NCBI GenBank assembly: GCA_024195265.1
Contig: JAJLRJ010000013.1
Location: 20,443,021-20,507,020, forward strand
Source of the DNA: Dendrophyllia cribrosa
Taxonomy: Eukaryota; Cnidaria; Anthozoa; Scleractinia; Dendrophylliidae
Direction: 5' to 3'
DNA length: 64,000 bases
Shown here in pieces: positions 32,010 to 42,103 of the stretch (position 1 is its first letter; the number at the start of each line of letters is the position of its first letter). The notes under the pieces are model-generated. The model made no database searches. It was not told the DNA's origin and saw nothing but the letters and a program-made list of their open reading frames with translations. The translations under genes and the position numbers were made by a program.

Positions 32010-32032
32010 GTCTGCCCTCACAAGGTGGGGGC
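32000..32032 (+). promoter_or_regulatory. candidate -1 ribosomal frameshift signal 2 (Zn peptide to PLA2)
   Basis: G GGA AAC (32000-32006) is in 0-frame phase and is followed at once by the TAA stop. After a 7-nt spacer comes an 8-bp GC-rich stem GCCCTCAC (32014-32021) with GTGGGGGC (32025-32032), containing one G-T pair and a 3-nt loop. GGGAAAC is an established retroviral gag-pro slippery sequence. The -1 frame is open from 31970 through the whole PLA2 gene. Confidence 0.78.
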
Positions 32033-32629
32033 TTTTTCGATATAGCCGACAGTCATTTACTCGGTGAAATTGCCTTAAAAAGCGGCGTGAAAGGATTGAC
32101 TAATCTTGGCCGCATTGGATTATCCAAAGCGGTTAAATCAGATTTTGCCAAACAAAAGATTAAAGGTGCGGTGAATAAATATCTTGATCAAGCATTGGAC
32201 GCATTTACAAGTGACATTTCAAAGAAATTAGATCCCTTATCCGGCCGTGGGATCGATGCTCATGCTTTGATAGGAAAACTTCCCAGACCAAAAGGAGGAT
32301 TCACTCTCCCCGGACATAACTTCACAGGTCCTTTCAACCCATTGGAAAAGCAAGTCAGATTTGACGATACTGGAAAGATTCTGGAAATCTGGCAACAACC
32401 AACTGGAAAAACAGATGCAGTTTCTATGCAACATGATGTAGATTATACAATCTGTGCAAAACAAGCAGATCCACGCAAATGTAAAAACAAAGCAGACAGA
32501 AAGATGGTTGCCGCATTGGATGCTATTCCCTGGGCAGAAAGACAATGGGGACATGCTTTTGCAAGAAACACAATCAACGCAAAACAAAAACTTGGTTTGG
32601 GTGCCCCAAAAAACGGGAAAAGATTTTGA
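32006..32629 (+). CDS. phospholipase A2 domain protein, -1 frame, no ATG
   Basis: The frame is open from 31970 with no ATG at its head. From the presumed shift it has 207 residues: LPSQGGGFFDIADSHLLGEI near the start, a basic helical region, then a PLA2-like core with LPGHNFTGPFNP and the His-Asp pair in SMQHDVDYTIC (codons 32432-32437), followed by CKNKADRKMV and WGHAFARN. Parvovirus VP1 and some Polintons or adintoviruses carry such a PLA2 to breach endosomal membranes during entry. The first in-frame start-like codon is a GTG at 32087, inside the conserved part. The end overlaps the integrase frame. Confidence 0.82.
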   Translation, partial: LSLPSQGGGFFDIADSHLLGEIALKSGVKGLTNLGRIGLSKAVKSDFAKQKIKGAVNKYLDQALDAFTSDISKKLDPLSGRGIDAHALIGKLPRPKGGFTLPGHNFTGPFNPLEKQVRFDDTGKILEIWQQPTGKTDAVSMQHDVDYTICAKQADPRKCKNKADRKMVAALDAIPWAERQWGHAFARNTINAKQKLGLGAPKNGKRF

Positions 32630-32651
32630 GTGAAGGCTGGACTCAAAATCT
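32608..32651 (+). promoter_or_regulatory. candidate -1 ribosomal frameshift signal 3 (PLA2 to integrase)
   Basis: A AAA AAC (32608-32614) is in 0-frame phase with PLA2. A 6-nt spacer GGGAAA is followed by a perfect 11-bp stem, AGATTTTGAGT (32621-32631) with ACTCAAAATCT (32641-32651), and a 9-nt loop. The PLA2 stop TGA (32627-32629) lies inside the stem. AAAAAAC is the slippery type used by betaretroviruses. The -1 frame continues straight into integrase. Confidence 0.8.
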
Positions 32652-33573
32652 GGCAAATGAACTTCACCAGCCGATAAGGAGAAGATTTCCAAAGAGAAGA
32701 GTCATTTCATATGGGATTGACAACATCTGGGCGGCTGATCTGGTTGAGATGGGGAAATTTTCAAAGTGGAACAAGGGAATAAGATACCTCCTGATGGTGA
32801 TCGATGTTTTCTCAAAGTTCGGTTGGATTCGCCCCCTGAAAGACAAGCGAGGACAAACAGTTGCCGATGCTTTCCGGTCCATATTTGCGACGGCACGAAA
32901 ACCGAAGATGCTTTGGACAGACAAAGGAAGTGAATTTTTCAATGGAACTATGAAGGATCTCCTTGACTTGAATGGGATAAAATTATATACCACAGAGAAC
33001 GAAGAAAAGTCATCTGTGGTTGAACGTTGGAACAAGACGATGAAGGAGAAACTCTTCCGGATGTTTTCTGCTGACAATAATACAATATACTGGGACAAAC
33101 TGGACAGGTTAGTGGATCAATATAATAACACTTATCATTCAAGCATTAAGATGTCACCCGCAGAGGCGAGCAAACAGAAAAATGAAACAAAGGTTTTTGC
33201 TAATCTTTTCGGAGACATGATTTATGCTAAACACAACCCAGCAAAATTCAAAGTCGACGACAAAGTCCGAATTTCAAAATACAAGCGAAAGATATTCGAC
33301 AAAGGTTTCACCCCGAACTGGACAGAGGAGATATTTGTCGTCGACGAGGTTTTGAACACAAATCCTGTAACATACCGCTTAGTCGATCTGTTGGGAGAAA
33401 AAATAACTGGATCATTTTACGAGGCGGAACTCCAAAGGACAAACCAAAGCGTGTTTCGCATTGAAAAGGTTATTCGCCGCGATCAGAAGAAAAAGAAAGC
33501 CTTGGTTAAATGGAAAGGATATCCCGATAAATTCAATTCTTGGGTTCCACTGAGTGATGTGGAAAATCTCTGA
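32614..33573 (+). CDS. retroviral-type integrase with C-terminal chromodomain
   Basis: 319 residues from the presumed frameshift. An in-frame ATG at 32545 exists but lies inside the PLA2 gene and would add residues with no family resemblance. After an N-terminal region (ELHQPIRRRFPKRRVISYGI) comes the rve core with Asp in IWAADLVEM (32737), Asp in LWTDKGSEF (32920) and Glu in SSVVERWNK (33022), so D-D-E is complete. An SH3-like stretch (FKVDDKVRISKYKRKIFDKG) and a chromodomain (FRIEKVIRR..ALVKWKGYP..SWVP) follow. The enzyme inserts the element, giving the 6-bp duplication seen. Confidence 0.93.
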   Translation, partial: REKILSEGWTQNLANELHQPIRRRFPKRRVISYGIDNIWAADLVEMGKFSKWNKGIRYLLMVIDVFSKFGWIRPLKDKRGQTVADAFRSIFATARKPKMLWTDKGSEFFNGTMKDLLDLNGIKLYTTENEEKSSVVERWNKTMKEKLFRMFSADNNTIYWDKLDRLVDQYNNTYHSSIKMSPAEASKQKNETKVFANLFGDMIYAKHNPAKFKVDDKVRISKYKRKIFDKGFTPNWTEEIFVVDEVLNTNPVTYRLVDLLGEKITGSFYEAELQRTNQSVFRIEKVIRRDQKKKKALVKWKGYPDKFNSWVPLSDVENL

Positions 33574-33642
33574 GACAGAATATAAATGTTGAACATTCAT
33601 ATTCATTCCAAAACACGCTTCACGTTGCTCACTTCGTTCGCT

Positions 33643-33915
33643 TCACTTTTTTTCTTTCAATCCCTGGTGGATTTCCCAGAGGAGACAACTTTGTTTTTGG
33701 AATTCATTTTTGAGAATCTTGTGTTCCTCTTGGAGGTTGACAAATGATTCAAAGAGGAGTTCTATTGTGTCTTCCTCTTCTTCATTTTGCTCTGCTTCTT
33801 CCATCTCTGAATCAGAAACAATAAATTCCTCATCAGATGTTGTGGGGGTTTCATCAGAACTTCTTTCTTCTTCCTCTGAGCAAGTGAGGCAATCTTCATG
33901 ATCACTGGCTTCCAT
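33643..33915 (-). CDS. acidic coiled-coil protein
   Basis: 90 residues, start GAAAATG, overlapping the end of the VLTF3-like gene by 14 bp in another frame. The N-terminal half is extremely acidic with CLTC near the start and EEEERSSDETPTTSDEE. The C-terminal half is a leucine-rich coiled coil (FVNLQEEHKILKNEFQKQS). It resembles acidic activation or chaperone-type proteins; no family is assigned. It converges on the integrase gene. Confidence 0.65.
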   Translation of the reverse strand: MEASDHEDCLTCSEEEERSSDETPTTSDEEFIVSDSEMEEAEQNEEEEDTIELLFESFVNLQEEHKILKNEFQKQSCLLWEIHQGLKEKK

Positions 33916-34477
33916 TTTCTTTCCATTTGTTTTTTTTGAAGATTGTTTGGATTATTTTTTCTTGTTCTGCCCTTTTTGATGGAAGAATAAGCAGTTTGAA
34001 ATCATCTTCATTTGGATTGAAACCATTCTTTTTCAACAGGGCGAAAAGAACTTGGTTGAAATTAAGAAACTTTTTTCGCTTGAGATGAAGATCATCATAT
34101 GTCAGTGAGAAATATTTAAAATCGTCAATGAGGAACTTTTCCAGATATTCATAATCATTTCCATCGTGATTTGTTATGTGATTGAAAATTTCATGATCGT
34201 TGCCATTGACTTTTTTCCATTTGGAAGATTTAACAAACTCCCTGACTTTTTTTCTGGTGATTTCATGAAGGGGAATTTGGGAGAGAATTTCTTTTTGATA
34301 AAATTCAAGATCTTTAAGTGGAATTTGATTTTTCCCCTGATTTTTACGGATGACATCTTTAAAATGTTCCAGTCTGAGATTTTTGTGAGAATGCCATATT
34401 GTTGTATATGTTTCTTGAATAATTTCAGGAGTGTCATCTATTTCCTCATCTTCATCTTCATCTTCGGAATCAAACAT
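33902..34477 (-). CDS. VLTF3-like late transcription factor (poxvirus A2-type)
   Basis: 191 residues, start AAAGAAAATG, close to the right TIR. An acidic head (EDEDEDEEIDD) leads to HKNLRLEHFKDVIRKNQ, HEITRKKVREFVKSSKW and a C-terminal block RKKFLNFNQVLFALLKKNGF ending FKKNKW. The spacing R-K-x-F-L-N-x-x-x-V-L, then L-L, then a final W after a charged helix, is the pattern of the conserved C-terminus of VLTF3-type proteins of poxviruses and other nucleocytoplasmic viruses. The zinc cysteines typical of those proteins are not obvious. If right, it would act on the TAAAATG promoters of this element. Homology is judged by eye only. Confidence 0.6.
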   Translation of the reverse strand: MFDSEDEDEDEEIDDTPEIIQETYTTIWHSHKNLRLEHFKDVIRKNQGKNQIPLKDLEFYQKEILSQIPLHEITRKKVREFVKSSKWKKVNGNDHEIFNHITNHDGNDYEYLEKFLIDDFKYFSLTYDDLHLKRKKFLNFNQVLFALLKKNGFNPNEDDFKLLILPSKRAEQEKIIQTIFKKNKWKENGSQ

Positions 34478-34511
34478 TTTCTTTTCCGGAGAAACTTTTT
34501 CTGGAGAAAAT

Positions 34512-35455
34512 ATTTTGTCAACCAGTTTTTTTTGGAAATGATTTTGTCAACCAGAATTGGAAATGAAAAGTTGTCAATCAGGGAGTTTACAGATTTGATT
34601 TTTAAAAAGTTTTTAAAATGAAAAAAAGTTTGGAAAATCAAAAACTTTTTTCAAAATAAAAAAGTTTTAAAATCAAATATGTAACCTCCCTGATTGTCAA
34701 CTTTTCATTTCCAGCAGATAGATTTTTTGTCGACTGAATATTCTATCTGCAGATAGAATTTTTGTCAACTGAATATTCTATCTGCAGATAGAATTTTAAA
34801 AAGTTTTTTTCTCCAGTTTTTTTGAAAAGTTTTTCTCCTGGAGAAAAGTTTTTTTCTCCAGAATCTAGAGAAAAAAACTTTTTAAAAATCTATCTGCAGA
34901 TAGATTTTTGTCAACTGAATATTCTATCTGCAGATAGAATTTTGATCTGATCTTTTCACCCAGTTTTTGAAAACTTTTCTCCTGGAGAAAACTTTTTAAT
35001 CTCTCCAGAAACTGGAGAAAAAAACTTTTCTAAAATCTATCTGCAGATAGAATATTTGATCTCCAAATATTTTTTGAGACAGTAGAAGGGATATCACGGT
35101 CTCCAATGGATCCGAAGGACCCCCTTATTTCAAAAGTTTTATGTCTTATATGAACTTAATCAAATAGTAAGAATATGTAATGATTTGACAGGAAAATGAA
35201 ATGGCACTTTTACAATCAATGAAAATATGTCTCTGGTAAATTTAGACAGAAAGTTAGCATTTGGAGATGCTGTTAAATTTTAGGAGAAAATGACAAATGA
35301 GTTTCTGAAATATTTTTATTGAGTTCTGATGGTTTTAACATAAAGGATCAATCGAGTCATATAATTTACTAATGTGTATAAGTAAGCAGAAGTGTTTTTA
35401 CGTTAAAATTAACGGGGTCCGAGGATGCATTGGAGACCGTGATATCCCTTCTACT
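34512..35455. repeat. Polinton right terminal inverted repeat
   Basis: Partner of 15409-16351. The 375-bp terminal module occupies 35081-35455, and its inner boundary again starts AGTAGAAGGGATATCACGG. The palindrome array lies at 34740-35050, and the long stem at 34560-34715. Confidence 0.95.
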
Positions 35456-35461
35456 TTATTG
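35456..35461. other. target site duplication, right (TTATTG)
   Basis: Exact partner of 15403-15408. Confidence 0.95.
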
Positions 35462-36941
35462 GCCTTTTAGCAGCACTACAGGGAACAAAAATCAAAAAGA
35501 AAATGAAATTAACGTCGTCTTAGTTAACTTATCTACTCAAACAACCTTTGGAAAGATTTCCCAACCCCATACATTAGTTATGCATACTGTTCTGAAAACT
35601 GAAACAAAAGCCAAAACAATAGAACTCCAAAAGCAAAACAATAGCACATACATACATAATTAATGTATGGGGTTATACGGAAATCTTACCCAACCTTTCT
35701 CTGCTTCGAAATATAAAATGTTAGCTTGTTTATTTCCAGCTCAATATGTCACCAGAGATTCGAACTCAACAACCCGAGCTATAAATATACATTGATTATT
35801 TAAGCTTAATATGCTGCAAACTTCAACTGTTCCAACAGAAAATGAATACAAGTAGTACCGAAGAAAATTCCCAGTCGCATATCAGACTTTATTGGATCTG
35901 AAATCGTATTTTTTTTATTTAAGCATCTTAGTCTTGTGGGATGTAGTGCCAGTTGACAGAATGATATGATCACACAGGTTACACTATCTTATTTAAGCTT
36001 AATAAATTAACCGAATCTGTTAATTTACACTATCTATTAAACAGCTGTAAATCCGAACAAGAAAAATGCAGAGTAAAACACAATGAAAAGACATCAGTTC
36101 AATAAAAAACAGCCAGTGAAATGATGACTACGGGACTTCTCTGGTGCTGAACTCATAAGCAAGCGCTGCTTCTCTTGTTCGAAACTTCTTGTCTGCTTGA
36201 TATCCAACAATTCAATGACTTCAATGTCAGTAGTAATCTTGTGGTCCTGCAAAATTTTTAGTGGCGACAGCTATTTTCTAAATTCGTTAACATCAAGTAT
36301 ACAGTTTTTGTCTAAACATATAAAGAATTTGTAAAGAAATATATACATTATAATGGTTTTATTTTTTTGGCTCTTTAACACCAATTCCATATGTCCTCAA
36401 ATAATAGCTGGGGGCAATTATTAATTTTTCCACTTAAAAAAAGGGCAATTGTTTGAAAGGAGGTGATCAATGGATGTGGGCGGTTATTTCAAATATAGCT
36501 TGCATGAAGTGCTAATGTGCTAATAGTTAGGGAGTTCCAAAAAATAAATGAAAGAGTGACAAATACATATACAGTGTATGTCACTATAGAAACACTCTAT
36601 GAAACCTGTGCTTTTGTAACTTTTCTGTAATGATTGTTATTGTAACGATTAAATCAAAACTTGTTTCCTATACAAGAAGTAAAATTTTTAACCTGACTAA
36701 GAGGAGGTGAAAGAAGAAGGAGGGGATGGAGTGCGATTAATCGAGGGAGGTGATTATTTCCAATATTTCCACCGAAGGGGGACAATTATTTGAGGAGGGC
36801 AATTAATCAAGGGACAGCTATTATCCTAGGAAATATAGTCCCAATTATTGGGGACAGATGTGATGTATGGGGGGAACATCAGTTCAATAAAAAAACAGCC
36901 AGTGACATTATAATGGTTTTACAATGTATCATACATGTATG
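35462..36941. other. host DNA right of the Polinton, no gene recognised
   Basis: AT-rich intronic or intergenic sequence. G/A-rich simple stretches near 36700-36850 (gggagg and aggaggtg) are the only visible structure. Confidence 0.45.
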
Positions 36942-37070
36942 TGTTACAGGTCAAATTTGATTTCAGGTTAATTTTGATTTTCCATTGTCCTTTTCTATGC
37001 TAATCTATGATAATGAACATCAAACAAAGAAAAATCAAAATTAACCTGAAATCAAATTTGATCTGTAACA
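36942..37070. mobile_element. short foldback MITE
   Basis: The 40-bp arms (tgttacaggtcaaatttgat and inverse) surround about 50 bp. Confidence 0.7.
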
Positions 37071-37138
37071 TATGCAAGCCAGTATTAGTCAGGGATAGTG
37101 GTAGTACATAACTAAATATTAATGTATTAACAAAATGG

Positions 37139-37287
37139 TATAGACACTTTTAATAAATACCACGATGCATCATTTTCCGCTAATGACGTCAAACATATTC
37201 TTTTGAATTCTCTTGCAATTCAAAATAATATGTTTGACGTCATTAGCGGAAAATGATGCATCGTGGTATTTATTAAAAGGGTCTATA
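37139..37287. mobile_element. palindromic MITE, about 149 bp
   Basis: Nearly perfect hairpin: tatagacacttttaataaat at the left, its inverse at the right, and an inner match through ccgctaatgacgtcaaaca. Confidence 0.75.
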
Positions 37288-37303
37288 ATAGTTTCTTCTG
37301 GGA

Positions 37304-37635
37304 GTGGGTAGAGGCAAGCTTTTAGCCAATAGGGTGTCCAGGCATCCTGTAAACGCCCACTTTTTGAAGAAATTCATGAAAATTGCACATAATCCTTTAA
37401 AAATTTATGATAGGAAATATATTCAGGATGCCACTTTTCAATTTCTGGCTAAAAGCCTGGGTAAAGTATCTGGAGCCTACTGGTCACTCTAGGAGGAACA
37501 TGCATAAATTTTCGTATAAAGTCCTGGCATCTGAAACAAATTATCATTTTTTTTCTTTTTTTCCTAATACAATCAGGCACTGGAATAGCCTACCCCTGAA
37601 TGTTGTTGAGGCACAAACTGTATATTCTTTCTGAG
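37304..37635 (+). pseudogene. non-LTR retrotransposon (LINE) ORF2 C-terminal remnant
   Basis: Two overlapping frames give HSRRNMHKFSYKVLASETNY and SFFPNTIRHWNSLPLNVVEA. The F-F-P-x-T-x-x-x-W-N-S-L-P motif marks the C-terminus of many LINE reverse transcriptase proteins. The frame changes between 37304 and 37500, so it is a decayed copy. Confidence 0.7.
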
Positions 37636-38961
37636 CTAAGCTAGATATGTTCTGATTATTTGTATTTATTGTTATTATTATTTAATATCATTAGTAAGGC
37701 TGCTGACCACTTGCTAAGAATCATCACATTGATGGAGAGCAAGTACTTGGAAAGTAAAAAATAAAAGGGGCACAGGGTTTAAAAAAATGTGAAGGCAGAG
37801 AGAAAAATAAGGTTTGTCCTTATATCTAACTTAAAATGTCTGGAAGGCAAAGTAGTAAATATATAGACTAGCAAAAATGCTGACATGCTTTTATTTTATT
37901 TCCCCTTTTAGGTGGATGAAGGACTTGCAACCTACTCCAGGAAAGCAGGGTAAAGGACAACATACGGAGCACTAAACAGCTGACAAAAACCAGTTTTATA
38001 TTTAATAAAAAATAAAAATTTTATTAAAACCACATGCTGTACAGTTTGATTTGGTTACCAGAGAAAGGGGAATCTCCCTTTTTTAAAAAGATATTACATA
38101 TTGTCTAGTTTTGTATTCAGTCCATCAACCAATCTGCCTCTAGTCAAACAAAAGCCAGTAAAAAAACTAGTTTGAGCAGGCTTAAAAGAGATTTATGTCG
38201 AACATGTTTTTCTTTTATAGTGTGATCAATAAAATATAAAAGTAAGGCATCATCCTTTAAGGAGGATTATAATCTTTCCATTTTGGAACAGCTCATCTGC
38301 CGTTTTGTAGCATTGTTTGTACCACCTCACACCAGAATGATAAGCAGGTAAAGGGATCCAATACGGTCAAACATTGAAAAAAATTTCCGGAATGTTTTGG
38401 CTGTGTTATGAGTGGACAGGCCCATTGGTTTCTCGAATAATTCTGAAATAATCCTTATCCAGTGCCGCATACATACCCAACCATCCGTGTTTCCGCCAAC
38501 ATATCTCGAAATAGCTGACTGCTGAATCTTCTCATTTTCCCTCTACAATCTCTTCAATCTTCTCCTGTTCGAGTCTTCTTGTGGAACCAGCAAGTTTGTC
38601 CATCGGAAAATTCGTTAAATTGAAATTAAAGGTAAGCTTAACGCAACCCGCACGAACTGCATTTTCGCGTCGCGGCGCGGACTCGTCACTTCGCGGTAAA
38701 TTTTCAAGCGGTGTTCAACGATTAAACCTCGGTGTACAAAAGATATGTTTCGTCCCGTTAACTAGACTAAATGTTGGGAAAGTTTCAAGCTTGAGTTTGC
38801 AGGACCACTCTTGACCTACATAAAAAACCGGACTGCTTTTAATTTTTTTTAAAATACCGCCATTTTCGTAAGGGGTTGCTATGGTTTAAAGTTGTCATCC
38901 CCAGTTTCCTGGCGCGCGTTTGTGACTTGCGCAGTCGTTTTTCAGCTCTGTCGAAAGAACC

Positions 38962-39805
38962 AAATAAACATTACTGTGAATCAAGACGCGCTATTTAGGG
39001 CTGGAATCTAAACAAGTGAACTGATACATTGGCGAGAACGGTTACGGATCTCTCTACATACATGTAAAATGCAGCCGAATAGAGTACCGTGCAGAAAGAA
39101 GAAAGAGAAAACGTGTCTTGGCCTATTGGTGAAAACCAAGAAAGGCGTTGACACAAGATATTCAAGCAGTTGCGATAGACTTTCTAAACTTCGCTTAGAG
39201 CGTTCACACAAAATATTTACATTTATTTCTAGCAGGTTTATTGGGCGACACAAGTAAACTTTTACTTACTAGTTATTGTCAATCATTAAATTAAATCTAT
39301 TGAAATGAAACGTATATAAAACATAATCTATAAATTACAAATGTATTTATCCTATATATTCAATTAAAAAAGCACAGTAATCAATAAGAGCGGTATAAAA
39401 ATATATCTATTCCAACATTATTTTTTCTAATTATTAATGATATTGGAATAAAACATAAAACATTATCTAGATGTTTAAATCTATGCAAAAAATAAAATAT
39501 CATTGAAGACAATTTAAAAAGCATGACAATCAACATATTTTTGGTTTATAAAAATATATCTACTCAAATATAATCGTTTTCTACTTAATTTTGACTTCTT
39601 TTTCTATTCTACCTGAGCACCTTAATACAATCTCTTTTGATACTGAATCACTCAAAGTTAAAGCAATGATAAGTCAAGCATACGTAACTAACATTAGTGA
39701 ACCCTTTACGCGAACTCCTAACATTTTGAAAAATTATGAAAAACAAATGGCACCATGGCGATTTATTTCTTCGTTTTCTATGAAATTAATGATCAGTTTG
39801 AGAAG
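38962..39805. repeat. dispersed repeat family D, copy 2
   Basis: Matches 5356-6235 in the same orientation. Confidence 0.75.
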
Positions 39806-39810
39806 CTTTT

Positions 39811-40090
39811 GAGCGGTTATTTGAGTGTCGTAAAACCAAAACCAAAGTAATTACTCTGACCAATCACAACAGTCGTAAACAATCCAACGAACCAATCAGA
39901 ACTCCAAGCAAATTACATGTAGCCGGCGCCAAGCGCGGGAAAACGCGTGCGAGCAAGACACGATTGGTTTCGATTTTTCTTCTGATTGGTCGAGAAAGTG
40001 GCGCGGGATTTTTTAGCCAATCACAAACCATAGCAATGCAAAACCAAAGCAATTGCGAAATCACTTTCGATACTCAATTAAAAACTGCTC
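39811..40090. mobile_element. MITE family G, copy 1
   Basis: It starts gagcggttatttgagtgtcg and ends aattaaaaactgctc, with imperfect inverted ends. The inner phrase gccggcgccaagcgcggga matches, in reverse, the copy at 53949-54220. Confidence 0.65.
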
Positions 40091-40939
40091 TATCAAACAC
40101 TCGAAAGAGTGTTTCATCAGGTATCCAAACACCCCCAAAAAAGGTTAAAAAAAAACTCGGCTCAATTCGTTTTTTTTATCCCACTTCTCGGTGTTTGGAA
40201 ATCCTGAAACACTCTTCCTCGTGTTTGATACATTACGTCACATCATAGGATTTTGTTGACAGTCTCAAAAGTAAAAACTGCATTGAATGTTCCCATAATT
40301 GATTCTGGGAGTGAAAGGAAAAAAACTACACATAGCAATCACAACAGTTATACGTTTCTCTAACTTGTGTAGTCCCAATGTCAAACCTTCATACTTACAA
40401 AACAAAGCACAAAAGGAACGCTATTGCTGTATCTATCTCCATGTCATAAATTGCCAAAATCGCAATCATTACCTACAAATTCACTTTGTGGAGAAATAAA
40501 TGGTTACATTGACCTAAATGATTATTAAGACTTAAAGTATTATCTTTCATTCTGAGCAATCAAAATGAGCGTAAACTATACTTAAACACAAATGAACATT
40601 TTACCTTTTTCAAAGGCTACTTACTTTCTTTACAAAATACTAAATAAAGATTTTTTGCAGTGAGATAATTAATCGAAGCGGGCGCCTTGATAAAAGATTC
40701 CCACTCACACTGTTCAATACCGAAACATTGCCGTCCAAATTTAGTGAAGATATTTTGCCTGCATGCTTCAACTCCATTGGACTATTTGCGAGAACATTCT
40801 TTGATATCGTTTGTTCTAAAGTAGCATTGCGATTGAAAAAAAAATTGTGATAGGATAACTTTAAAAAAGTTGGCTTGGTTTAGGTAGTCGCACTGTTAAA
40901 TCGTGTGAAATATCTAAAATAAAGAGCTTTAATAGTTCG

Positions 40940-41543
40940 TGGAGCCCTTAGGATATCATCAAGGCAAAGGATTCTGATTTCCCTCAAGTAATCTAGTTTA
41001 TATCTATAAATCATTAATTTTGCCAAATTTTGATCATTGCAACACCGTTTGGGTAACAAATTACAAAAAAAAATTGAAGCCTTCTGATAACTGGCTCTGA
41101 CTGGAACGTTTTAGATCCTTGCAGATTCTATCTGATCTAAACTGGCAAAGCTTTGGTGCCATACGATCAAATTAATTTAAATGCTATATACAAAAAGCAA
41201 TGAACAGCTCAGTTCCTGGCTATATCTCTGAAAACAATTTGTCCTGACGAACACTGTTCACCATCACAGTTTAAGAAGTTCTTACCATAACCTTTTTGTA
41301 CCAGGCCCAAATTTTGAAGGCCCTAAAAGGAGTTTGGAGTCTTGTAGAATAATCTAGCAACTGAAGCTAAACAAGCCACTTCTCTGAATGCCTTCCGAAA
41401 ACATCTATTTTAAGCTTTAGAGTTATTTATTTATTTATTGAATTTTCATTTATGTTGATTTATTTTATTTGATCTTAGCTGTAGCCTGTATTTTAAATTA
41501 TTGAAAAGCGCTATTGAGCCTCTGGAAAATAGCGCTATATAAG

Positions 41544-41585
<42 letters not shown>
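40940..41585 (+). mobile_element. CR1/L2-like LINE 3-prime end with (TTA)n tail
   Basis: The frame near 41353-41413 reads LATEAKQATSLNAFRKHLF then TAA, the usual ending of CR1-group ORF2 proteins, with a Trp codon just before it changed to TAG. The 3-prime tail aaaatagcgctatataag followed by (tta)n (41545-41584) is the classic CR1/L2 terminus. Truncated and inactive. Confidence 0.8.
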
Positions 41586-42103
41586 TCGTCACTGGTGTTT
41601 CTAATATTTAAGTAAGGTCACTCCAGAAAGCGCTCTTTCCACCAATAATTAATAGTTAGTCCATGACTTCCATACAGTAAACAAAACGATTTGTAAATAC
41701 CTCACTACAAGTTGGACCGTGTGACGTCATATTTTCAAGGCCAGGCTGCTTAGTACGTCTCAAAATGGCGGCGGTCAAAACGATTTTTCGGCTACTTTGG
41801 AAACCGATTTCATTGAGATCTGAAGCTCTTTAGAAGCTAAAACTTAAGTCAGCGTTTCCTGCAGTGACCTTAAAATTAAGTAGACTTGCACGGCTCTTAG
41901 GAAAGCACTATTTTTGCGATTTAGACTGCGTGCATAAAAAAGATTTATCAGTAAAGTAAACTAAAGCAGCTTCACTTGAAGTTAGCATAGTCGCTAAATG
42001 AGTCCAGGTATTTCTGCACGAGGTTGTAGCAGAAAATGTACTGCTTCTGTTATGAAAAAAAAGAAATAACTTTTATTAAAAATATATGTACACTCTCCCC
42101 ACA
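41586..42103. other. nothing recognised
   Basis: AT-rich sequence with a CpG-containing patch near 41760 but no supportable exon. Confidence 0.4.

Noticed and set aside
32545..32613. ATG at 32545 as the start of integrase
   Set aside because: It lies inside the PLA2 gene, adds residues without family likeness and lacks the TAAAATG context; kept only as an alternative.
32087..32629. GTG start for PLA2
   Set aside because: It would remove the conserved LPSQGGGFFDIADSHLL head, and GTG starts are rare in eukaryotic hosts.
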